Source: Brucella thiophenivorans (GTDB lineage: Bacteria; Pseudomonadota; Alphaproteobacteria; Rhizobiales; Rhizobiaceae). From it: a DNA stretch of 62,308 nt. The translations under genes and the position numbers were made by a program. Below are positions 18,655 through 27,100 of this stretch, piece by piece; the stretch's first letter is position 1; every line of letters starts with the position of its first letter. The notes under the pieces were generated by a model, which did not search any database, was not told where the DNA came from, and saw only the letters and a program-made list of their open reading frames with translations. The stretch lies in NCBI RefSeq assembly GCF_002252445.1, contig NZ_NNRJ01000058.1, forward strand, positions 1 to 62,308, in the 5' to 3' direction.

Positions 18655-19593
18655 ATGGATTATCGAGACGAGGCCGTTTTGATCGATATAGGCGGTTACA
18701 AACTAAACAGCCTTCTTCTCCCTTCCAAATCCTCGCCTCCTTCCGCTACAGTCATATTTATCCATGGGGCAAGCACCAGCCTTCTCGACCCGCTTTACAC
18801 TTTTCGCGATATGCGGCCAGATAACATCCAGATGCTTTTTGTGGATCGTCCGGGACATGGAAAGTCAGAGTTCGGACCGGTAGAAAACATTCGACCCGAC
18901 GCACAAGCCGATGCAATAGCCAAACTCATGCAAATGCGCGGCATAGAAAGTGCGACGATTATCGGCCACTCTTACGGCGGAGCGGTGGCTGCGGCTCTGG
19001 CTGTTCGCCATCCTGAAAAAGTATCGGGTTTGATTTTTCTTTCACCAGCCGTCTATCCGTGGGTGGGCGGTATCGCCTGGTATAATGATGTAGCCAAGAT
19101 GCCCGTAATCGGCGCATTGTTCGGCCTGCTCATCGCTCCAATATTTGGGTTGCTGAGCCTCAGAACCGCTATGAAATCCGTCTTTACGCCGAATAAGTAT
19201 CCTAGAGATTACACTTGTCGAACAAAGGCATGGCAGGCATTGCGGCCCCGCGCCTTCCGGCATAATGCACGGGAACTCGGTGCACTTTGTGACTGGGCCG
19301 AAAGTGCATATAAAAACTATAAGAATATTGTTGTGTCGACGATTATTGTCACCGGCGACACCGATGACATTGTGTCACCAGAAGTCCATGCAAAGCGACT
19401 GGCGAAGGACATTCATCGCTCAGAACTAATCGTCTTAAAGGGAATGGGGCATAAGTCGGACTATGTTGCGCGCGACCTAGTGGTGGCAGCGATCAAGAAG
19501 CTTGCTGGACACGACTTAGACTTAACCGCGATTGCACAACGCGTTGAGCATCAGATTTTGGAAGAGCAAAGAGCTGAAAGAGGGCCGATCTGA
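18655..19593 (+). CDS. Alpha/beta hydrolase
   Basis: A 312-residue alpha/beta-hydrolase-fold enzyme. Oxyanion-hole motif FIHGAST, nucleophile elbow GHSYGG with Ser106, acid in GDTDDIVSP and catalytic His in MGHKSDYV are all present, so it should be active. A hydrophobic cap stretch (VIGALFGLLIAPIFGLLSL) could anchor it to a membrane. The ATG at 18655 is preceded by TTGAGGAC; an in-frame TTG at 18643 overlaps that ribosome binding site and is rejected as the start. It is monocistronic. The substrate (ester, lactone or haloalkane) cannot be told. Confidence 0.88.
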   Translation: MDYRDEAVLIDIGGYKLNSLLLPSKSSPPSATVIFIHGASTSLLDPLYTFRDMRPDNIQMLFVDRPGHGKSEFGPVENIRPDAQADAIAKLMQMRGIESATIIGHSYGGAVAAALAVRHPEKVSGLIFLSPAVYPWVGGIAWYNDVAKMPVIGALFGLLIAPIFGLLSLRTAMKSVFTPNKYPRDYTCRTKAWQALRPRAFRHNARELGALCDWAESAYKNYKNIVVSTIIVTGDTDDIVSPEVHAKRLAKDIHRSELIVLKGMGHKSDYVARDLVVAAIKKLAGHDLDLTAIAQRVEHQILEEQRAERGPI

Positions 19594-19605
19594 AACCGGC
19601 CCACC

Positions 19606-19706
19606 AGAGCATTTCCAGCAAAAGTGCGAAGCGGCTTTGCGTAGGACAATGCGTAAAAATAGAGCGATAGAGCGGTTCCTAATATTCTGCTTAACAGGAA
19701 CCGCTC
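19606..19706. repeat. Second Brucellaceae repeat type plus terminator hairpin
   Basis: GAGCATTTCCAGCAAAAGTGCGAAGCGG continuing through GCGTAAAAATAGAGCG has the form of a dispersed repeat common in this group. Its end merges with a perfect 11-bp hairpin GAGCGGTTCCT / AGGAACCGCTC (19670-19706). It lies between the converging hydrolase (stop 19593) and DUF4394 gene (stop 19715) and may terminate both. Confidence 0.65.
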
Positions 19707-19714
19707 AAATAAGA

Positions 19715-20506
19715 TTACGAAGCTGGAAGAATAGCTATATCGCGCACGCTATTATCAAGCTTCTCGATAGTGCCGACCTTCGTGGCGGCACCCGTTTCAA
19801 GGTTCACGGTATAAATCGTGTTGTCACCAACCAGATAAGCCGTGTTCTTGCCTTCCCCCAATCCGTGAATATCAAAAGCATAGGTTTCAGGACTTTCGGT
19901 GATTTCGAGCTTGCCGATTGTCTTCAGCGTACCATCGTTTGGCTTGGTTTGCTGAACCAGCGTTTTGTTGCCAGCATCAATATTGAACATGGCGGTCTTT
20001 TCAGGCTTGCCGATTGAATTCGTATAAGCGGCAGCAGCAATTTTATCTTCCGAGCCTTCGCCCGCATCACCCTTTTCAAAAGCAAGCTTGCCATCAACCG
20101 TCACTTCACCCGTATCCGGATGAACACGGTGATTTGTCGTGCCGGTCATGAAGCGAAGCCGGTCGGCCATTGGGTTGAAATCGACAACAACCGCCTGCCC
20201 TTCTGCAAGTGGCAGCATCTCGTTCATTTTTGAGACATCTGTTACAGCGCCACTCTCAAGATTAATCGTGACGATCCGATGATCTTCGGTAACCCCGATA
20301 ACGGTTTTGTCGGCAGGTCTAAAATCAATACCAAGCAGCTTTTCAACGCCCTCCACATCCAGCGTCTTTGTGACTTTGGCGTCATCTGTGTCAAACATCA
20401 CCAGCGATTTATCGCCAACGAGGCCAATGGCGGGTGCAGCCATACCATGAATGATCGAAACCCCAAGAATTGTCGATGTAGCCAGTGCCAACTGAATAAT
20501 ACGCAT
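19715..20506 (-). CDS. DUF4394-domain exported protein
   Basis: A 263-residue protein with a signal peptide (MRIIQLALATSTILGVSIIHGMAA). It is followed by one DUF4394 beta-propeller-like domain with repeated blades (VEKLLGIDFRPADKTVIGVT, AVVVDFNPMADRLRFMTGT, AAAAYTNS, YAFDIHGLG). The function of the family is not established. It is divergent from the ECF sigma factor gene across 191 bp. In this family such neighbours are often under the sigma factor's control, so it is a plausible periplasmic output of the SigK/RskA pair. That is inference from layout. Confidence 0.85.
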   Translation of the reverse strand: MRIIQLALATSTILGVSIIHGMAAPAIGLVGDKSLVMFDTDDAKVTKTLDVEGVEKLLGIDFRPADKTVIGVTEDHRIVTINLESGAVTDVSKMNEMLPLAEGQAVVVDFNPMADRLRFMTGTTNHRVHPDTGEVTVDGKLAFEKGDAGEGSEDKIAAAAYTNSIGKPEKTAMFNIDAGNKTLVQQTKPNDGTLKTIGKLEITESPETYAFDIHGLGEGKNTAYLVGDNTIYTVNLETGAATKVGTIEKLDNSVRDIAILPAS

Positions 20507-20697
20507 GATTGTTCTCCTTTGTTTCGGGTTTGAAGCGGCCGTTCAGGTCGTGGATTTCAGCGCCTCTAATGTCTAGACACGCGAGACCGGCCGTTTGGAT
20601 GCACATAAGAAAAATAAAATTCCAATGCATCTGTTTGCCTGTTTCCTGCGTATAGGAATTAGGGTTAGGTTAGCTTTCGGATGAGGAGATTTGTGGA

Positions 20698-21243
20698 ATG
20701 GGCGGGCAGTCGGATGAACTGGCAAAGGCTATTGCTGCCTGCGTGCGGCGCGATCGGTCAGGGCTCCGTGCCATATTTGATCAGGAAGCGGGCCGGTTGC
20801 TCGCTGTTGCACAGCGCATTCTTCGTCGCCGCGAGCTTGCAGAAGAGGTTTTACAGGAAGCGTTGATCCGTATCTGGACGCATGCGCATCAATATGCGCC
20901 GGACCAAGGTTCTGCCAAAGGCTGGATATACGCGATTGTGCGCAATCGGGCCTTGAATGCCTTGCGCGACGGCAAACGCGAACAGACTGTTGATGACGTC
21001 GACACCTTGAAAGAAGCCGAACATTCAAACCAAATTCTAACCGCCTGGCATCAACTTGATCAGAAAAGCCAGCTGAGGGATTGTCTTCAATCCCTCGACA
21101 AAGACAAGCGGGATGGCATTCTTATGGCCTATGTCGGCGGTTATACGCATGGTGAGATCGCGGGTCGATTACAGATACCTCTGGGCACTGCAAAATCGTG
21201 GGTACGCCGCGGTTTGAGCGCATTGCGGGCGTGCATGACATGA
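20698..21243 (+). CDS. ECF-type RNA polymerase sigma factor (SigK-like)
   Basis: A 181-residue sigma-70-family protein with region 2 (QRILRRRELAEEVLQEALIRIW, then GWIYAIVRNRALNALR) and region 4 (GYTHGEIAGRLQIPLGTAKSWVRRGLSALR). Region 3 is missing, as in the extracytoplasmic-function group. The start at 20698 is the first ATG after a GATGAGGAGATTTGTGGA leader. Its TGA overlaps the ATG of the anti-sigma gene (ATGA), so the two are translationally coupled. It should direct polymerase to stress promoters, probably its own and that of the divergent DUF4394 gene. Confidence 0.92.
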   Translation: MGGQSDELAKAIAACVRRDRSGLRAIFDQEAGRLLAVAQRILRRRELAEEVLQEALIRIWTHAHQYAPDQGSAKGWIYAIVRNRALNALRDGKREQTVDDVDTLKEAEHSNQILTAWHQLDQKSQLRDCLQSLDKDKRDGILMAYVGGYTHGEIAGRLQIPLGTAKSWVRRGLSALRACMT

Positions 21244-21947
21244 TAAAATCATTCGATAATATTCCAGAACTCGCCGATGAATATGTGCTCGGCCTGCTTG
21301 ATGCCCACGAAATGGTGCAGGTGGAAGCCGAAATCATCCGCAATGAAGCGCTGAAAAAGGCAATTGCCAGCAGCCGCGAACGTTTCTTAGCACTGGATAC
21401 CTCCATTACACCAATGGCCGTGGATGAAAGCCTCTGGCAGGCCGTTCAAAGTAAACTCACGGATAATCTCGCTCCATCGACCCCACGTATCGCAAGCGCC
21501 AATGATAACAGGCAGGGCATTAATCGCTGGCGGCTGGCGGCACTATCAGCATCAGCAGCATCAATTCTTCTTGCTATTGGTCTGGGATGGTCGCTCACCA
21601 GAACTGTTGAGCCGGTGGTGATTGCCGTTTTGCTGGATGACACCGGAGGTGTTCAGGCAGTCGTCGAAGATTTTGGCAATGAAAATGCGCGTGTGCGGCT
21701 CTTGAACAATGTCGAAATTCCGTCGGGTAAAACCATTCAGGTCTGGACGCTCCCTTCACAGGAGATGGGGCCTGTCTCAATGGGGTTGCTTGAGGGTGCA
21801 CATTCCGCAGTGTTGAAGGGGCCAGACCTGCCTCTGCCACGCGGCGAACAGCTTTACGAGCTTACTTTAGAACCTGCTGGCGGCTCGCCCACAGGACGCC
21901 CAACAGGGCCAATTCTCTCGAAGGGCTATGCAAAAACGCCGCTTTAA
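21240..21947 (+). CDS. RskA-family anti-sigma factor
   Basis: A 235-residue single-pass membrane protein. The N-terminal anti-sigma segment (ADEYVLGLLDAHEM...) is cytosolic. One membrane span lies near residues 98-120 (AALSASAASILLAIGLGWSL). The periplasmic RskA domain ends in the typical SPTGRPTGPILSKG. No zinc-binding HxxxCxxC is visible, as usual for RskA. The start at 21240 overlaps the sigma stop by 4 bp. It is expected to hold the sigma factor at the membrane until proteolysis or redox change frees it. It converges on pbpC with only 22 bp between the stops. Confidence 0.9.
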   Translation: MIKSFDNIPELADEYVLGLLDAHEMVQVEAEIIRNEALKKAIASSRERFLALDTSITPMAVDESLWQAVQSKLTDNLAPSTPRIASANDNRQGINRWRLAALSASAASILLAIGLGWSLTRTVEPVVIAVLLDDTGGVQAVVEDFGNENARVRLLNNVEIPSGKTIQVWTLPSQEMGPVSMGLLEGAHSAVLKGPDLPLPRGEQLYELTLEPAGGSPTGRPTGPILSKGYAKTPL

Positions 21948-21969
21948 GTAGACTTATCAGGATGTGAGT

Positions 21970-24069
21970 TCATTCGATGAAAACCTTCACGCTGGCAGCG
22001 CGTCCGCCTGCATCAACAACGGTCAGTGTGGAATAGCCGGTGCCATCCGGCAGCCATGCGGCCGTGCGGCGGCGGTTGGGTTCAGCAATCGGTTTGCCAT
22101 TGGCAAGCCAGCGAAACGGTGCGCGTCCACCCTGCAATTTCAGCACCAGCGGCGAGGCATTGTCGGTCAGGGCTTTCAGTTCGACATGCGCGCCATCCGG
22201 CGGAAATACGATGCGCGGTGCTGGCTCAATCGTGGCTTTGAGAACCGGCAGAGGATCGCTGCTCGATGAAAAGCGTATCTGCGTTACAGGAAGATCGGCG
22301 CGTGCTGTCCGAAATGCGCCAGCAGGCGCACGCGGTAGCGGCACTGACGCAACGCCCGAACGCACAAAGGCTTCAAACAGGATGGGCGCTGCCGAAACAT
22401 AACCGGCAAGGCCCGGCACCGAGCCGCCATCGGCACGCCCGACCCAGACACCCAGCACATAACGCCCGTCATAACCGACCGACCATGCATCGCGATAACC
22501 ATAGGAGGTGCCGGTCTTGTAAGCGAGGCCGAGGCGTTTCGCGCCTTGCGGCGGCACGACACCGGCCAGAATATCGCCAATCTGCCACGATGCCTGCTCG
22601 CTCAGAATGGGAGCCGATGGCTGCACAGGCTCTGAACCCTCGGTGCCGTCACGAAGGGCTGCCCCTCGCCCACCATTGGCAAGGCCAGTATAGAGCTGCA
22701 CCAGATCGCGCAGGCTGATGCCCGCGCCACCAAGGCCGATAGCCAGTCCCGGCGCTTCACCTTTCGGCAATTGCAGATTGACCGCCGCCTGACGAATGCG
22801 CGTGGTGAGCCGCGCAGGACCGATTGCATCAAGCAAGCTGATGGTCGGCACATTCAGCGACATTTGCAGCGCCTGACGGATGCTGACATCGCCCTGATAG
22901 CTCATATCGAAATTGCGCGGACGATAGCCTGCAAAATCCTGCGGGCGGTCCTCGATGATGGTTTCCTGCGCAATCAGTCCCTGCTCGAAGGCCAGCCCAT
23001 AGATGAAAGGCTTGAGCGTCGAGCCGGGCGAACGCACGGCCCGGGTCATATCGATCCAGCCCTGCCGCTTGCCATCGAAATAATCAGCGGAGCCGACTTC
23101 GCCTAAGATATTGCCGTTGCGACTGTCGGCCAGCACCATGGCGACCGATACTTTTGGCCCAAGCTTCGCAGCAGCTTCGCGTGCCACAACTTCAAGCCCA
23201 GCCTGCACCGACTTCTTAAGCGTCAGCTGATGCCGGGCCTCGGTCGGTGCCTGTTTCAAAGCGAGATCGGCAAAGTGAGCGGCCAATGAAGGCAAGGGAT
23301 GACGCGTAGCGGATATGCGCTCACGCGATGCACGCTCGGCTTCCTCGGTCGTGAACACATCGGACGTTACCATGCGTTTTAAAACACGATCCCGCGCGGC
23401 AACCGCATTCTCCATCTCGCGATCCGGGCGGCGGCGCTCCGGCAATTGCGGCAATGCCACAAGAAGCGCTGCTTCAGACGTAGTGAGGCGCAGCGGCTCC
23501 TTGCCAAAATAGGCTAACGATGCCGACCGTACGCCTTCCAGATTGCCCCCATAGGGCGCGAGTGTCAGATAACGTTCGAGAATTTCAGACTTGCTCAGCC
23601 GTCGTTCGATCTGGATCGCTCGCGCCAGCTGTCGGAATTTGGAACCGAAGCTACGGCTTTCACGCGGCTCGATCAGTCGGGCAAGCTGCATGGAAAGCGT
23701 TGAGCCGCCTGACACAATGCGCCCACTGCCTGCAAGCTGTGTTGCCGCACGCAACAGCGCCCAGAAATCGATGCCGCCGTGATCGTAAAAACGCTTGTCC
23801 TCATAGGCGATCAGCATCTTCACGAATTTCGGATCGACATCCTCAATCCGCGTATTCAAGCGCCAATAGCCGTCCGGCGTTGCATAGGCACGCAGCAAAG
23901 CGCCGTCGCGATCCATGACTTCGGTGGAAATGGTCAGCCGTTCCGGCAAAGGCGGAGGATAGGCGCGGTCGAGCCAGTCAATCCCGACTACGGTTCCGAG
24001 TGCAGCTATGCCGAGAAACGCGGCACCGCCAATCGCTATTTTCCAACGCCTCTTCATTTGTTTGGCCAT
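21970..24069 (-). CDS. pbpC: Penicillin-binding protein 1C
   Basis: A 699-residue bifunctional murein synthase. After one N-terminal membrane anchor (IAIGGAAFLGIAALGTVVGI) come a glycosyltransferase-51 domain with IAYEDKRFYDHGGID and GGSTLSMQLARL, and a transpeptidase with SxxK at Ser350 (GSTLKP). A C-terminal BiPBP_C domain closes the protein. A longer reading starting at 24108 would begin with residues encoded by an intergenic palindromic repeat, so I take the ATG at 24069. It lies just downstream of, and on the same strand as, the alpha-2-macroglobulin gene. That pairing is known in many Gram-negative bacteria, where the two are thought to repair and guard the cell wall. Confidence 0.93.
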   Translation of the reverse strand: MAKQMKRRWKIAIGGAAFLGIAALGTVVGIDWLDRAYPPPLPERLTISTEVMDRDGALLRAYATPDGYWRLNTRIEDVDPKFVKMLIAYEDKRFYDHGGIDFWALLRAATQLAGSGRIVSGGSTLSMQLARLIEPRESRSFGSKFRQLARAIQIERRLSKSEILERYLTLAPYGGNLEGVRSASLAYFGKEPLRLTTSEAALLVALPQLPERRRPDREMENAVAARDRVLKRMVTSDVFTTEEAERASRERISATRHPLPSLAAHFADLALKQAPTEARHQLTLKKSVQAGLEVVAREAAAKLGPKVSVAMVLADSRNGNILGEVGSADYFDGKRQGWIDMTRAVRSPGSTLKPFIYGLAFEQGLIAQETIIEDRPQDFAGYRPRNFDMSYQGDVSIRQALQMSLNVPTISLLDAIGPARLTTRIRQAAVNLQLPKGEAPGLAIGLGGAGISLRDLVQLYTGLANGGRGAALRDGTEGSEPVQPSAPILSEQASWQIGDILAGVVPPQGAKRLGLAYKTGTSYGYRDAWSVGYDGRYVLGVWVGRADGGSVPGLAGYVSAAPILFEAFVRSGVASVPLPRAPAGAFRTARADLPVTQIRFSSSSDPLPVLKATIEPAPRIVFPPDGAHVELKALTDNASPLVLKLQGGRAPFRWLANGKPIAEPNRRRTAAWLPDGTGYSTLTVVDAGGRAASVKVFIE

Positions 24070-24108
24070 GATCTTGTCCGAAAACCGGTTCCCACTTTTC
24101 GGGATCAT
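24068..24108. repeat. Intergenic palindromic repeat overlapping the pbpC 5' end
   Basis: CCGAAAACCGG and CCCACTTTTCGG arms lie between the alpha-2-macroglobulin stop (24112) and the pbpC start. On the minus strand it reads open and would add 13 residues (MIPKSGNRFSDKI) to PBP1C, but the sequence is that of the dispersed repeat. Confidence 0.75.
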
Positions 24109-24111
24109 GGC

Positions 24112-27100
24112 TTACGGTGCCGCCACCTCCATCATGCTTGTCGCCGTGCGCGCTGCAAATTGCGGACGATACATATCCTCAACCGTTGCTGCCGGATGCG
24201 TATAGAGACCCGGCGTCACCGCACGCACCACATAAGCCAGCGTAATCGGCTTCTTCTCGCCTGCGGAACGGTCGAAAGCAGCAACAAAGCGATCGTTGCG
24301 GAATTCGAGATGCGCTGCCTGTGTGCTTTCAAGCCACGGCAAATTGCCAAGATCGGCACTGGAAACAAGCCCCGGATTGTCAATTTCGAAACCGGCTGGC
24401 AGCAGATCGGTCACAAGCAGACGCGACTGCCATTCTTGCAGATCGTCGATTTTCAGAACAACAACATAGCGCTCATTCTGATTGACCCCGGTGACATTGG
24501 CAGCTCCCCCATCAAGCGTATAATAAGTGCGCTCGATGTTGAAACCTTCTCCACCCGCAGGCAGTGACTGAGCAGGTGCTGCAACAGCCGTGACGACCGC
24601 ATCAACCGAACCCTGCCCCTTGTTGGTGACGACCAGCGGCTGCGTTTCAAGGGCTGCACCATTGAGACGCTCGGAGAACGCGCCCTGATGCGCTGTGCCA
24701 TTGATGTCGAGGCTGATTGCGCCATTGTCATCCTGAAGCCCGCGTGCTGCAAGCAGCATCCATGCCTGATCCTGCGTGCTGAGATAACGTGCCTTTTCGC
24801 GCTGGAACTCGACCAGCGTAATCAACGATGGCAGCACTTTCGGCGCAGGCTTGGTTTCCGACGCAAGAGCCAGCATTGCCGCGCCATCACGCAGCGGCGA
24901 ACCATAATCGGAGCGATTATAGTCGTAGCTGGACTGGCTGGTTGCGAGCTGGAGCGACGAATTGAACACGCGTTCCGAACGCGGCTGATCACCATAAAGC
25001 GCTAATGCTGCACCAAGCTGCGCAACGGCCATCGGGCTTGCAAAGTTTTCAAGCTGGGTATCGGCAAAGTAACGCAGATCGCCAACCGAAGCCTTCTTGT
25101 TGCGTGCCAAAACATAGAGCGCATAGGCAATGTCGTTGCCGCGTTCCTTGACGTCGGTGGTATAGCCGAGCGCATTTTGCAGATTAGAAAGTGCGGACAG
25201 CATCGCCTGCTGCGGCACGTCATAGCCCTTTTCGCGGGCACGTGTCAGGAAGTCCGTCACATAGGCGTCCATCCAAAGATCACCCGATCCCGGCGACCAG
25301 AGGCCAAACGAACCGCTCGAAGACTGGTTGTTGAGCACGCGGAAGATGGAATCCTGTACGCGCTTCTTAAGTTCTTCCTGACTTTCCAGACCTGAACTCG
25401 CAAGATTGGCTGCCGCTTCCGTACCTGCCGCCATTTCGCTCAAATAAAGCAGCGGCAGTGCGCGGCTGGTTGTCTGCTCCGTGCAGCCATAAGGATAGCG
25501 GTCGAGCGCCATCAACAAAGCTGGCACATCAAATGCGGCACTTCGCGTCACACCAACGCTGACAAAAGCACCATCAAGCAGGCTTTCAGACAGAAGTCCG
25601 CCATCTACCCGCACACTTCCGCCATTGGCCGTGAGATTGACAACATGGCGGCTCGTGACCGGCAGATCGACCGGACGCACCGGCAAGGCCAAGGCCTGTT
25701 CAACATTGAGGCCTGCATCGTTGGAAAGCCGGATCGTCACACCACCCGCACCCGTTGCTAACGCATTGAGTGGAACGGTGATAGACTGCCGTTTGCCACC
25801 TTTAAGCGCGATGCTTTCAGGGTAGGAGCCAACCTCAACACCGAGATTATCGGTGGTCTCAAGGCTAACACGATAATCGCCGTCCGGTGCATCCGTATTG
25901 GCAATATCGAAGCGGATATTGGCCTGATCGCCAGGGGCCATGAAGCGTGGCAGACCAGCGGTGATGACCACAGGATCGCGGATGATCACATCGGACACAG
26001 CTTGACCGACGGCCTTTTTGGTCCATGCAACAGCCATCACACGTGCTGTACCGTTGAACTGCGGTATGTCGAAAGTGATTGTTGCCTTGCCGTCACTGTC
26101 GATTTCAACCGGACCGGAGAACAGCGCAACCAGCTTTTCGGTGGGCGGGCTGCCTTCCGCTGCCATATTGCCACCATCGCCACCTGTGCGCAGCTTGCCG
26201 GTGACGCCGAGCGAACCATCGATCAGGCGACCATACATATCGCGCATTTCAAGGCCCAGCTGACGCTGGCCGAAGAACCAGTTTTCAGGGTTCGGCGGCT
26301 GATAGCGTGTCAGATTGAGAATGCCGACATCGACTGCCGCGACCATGACATAGGCCTGCTCGCCACCCGCATTTTCAACCGAAACCGGGATGGAAAGTGT
26401 GGAACGCGGTATGATCTTTTCAGGCGGGGTCAGCTTGACTGCAAGCTGCTTGTCGGCAGGATCGACCTTCAGCCATTTAAGACCAATCGCACGCGCTGGC
26501 ATACGGCTTTCAATAGCCTCACCCGGACGGAACAGCGTTACTGTTACATAGGCACCCGCACCCCAATCCTCACCCACCGGAATATCGATGGTCGTGCCAC
26601 CTTCCGGCACGCTTGCGGTGATTGTCTTAAGCAGCTTCTCCGCACCAATGGTGATGAGCAACTCACCGGCAAAACGCGGAGAGATTTTCAGTTCTGCCGT
26701 ATCGCCCGCCGCATAATGTTCCTTGTCGAGCGCGATTTCGAGCCCGTCCGGTGTTTCGGTCGAGGTCGAGCTGACATACCAGCCCGCATCGAATTCATAA
26801 CTTGTGGCCGGACCCGAAGCATCAGCTGTTTCGATTTCCAGACGGTAACGCCCCCAATCGACCGGCAGACTGATTTCAGCTTCGCCATCGGTTGTAAGGT
26901 CAATCTTGCCGTTGGCAATCGCCTTGGTGAAAGTCACTGGTTCGTAGTTCCAGCTGTTGCCACTGCGATACCACTGATAATTACGCTCGATCTTGACCAG
27001 CGACCATTGTGCGCCATCAAGCGCCTTGCGATCACCCTTGCTGTCAGAGGCGATCAGGCTGAATTTCGCCGTCCCGCCCTGCGGGACTTCATCGCCAGAG

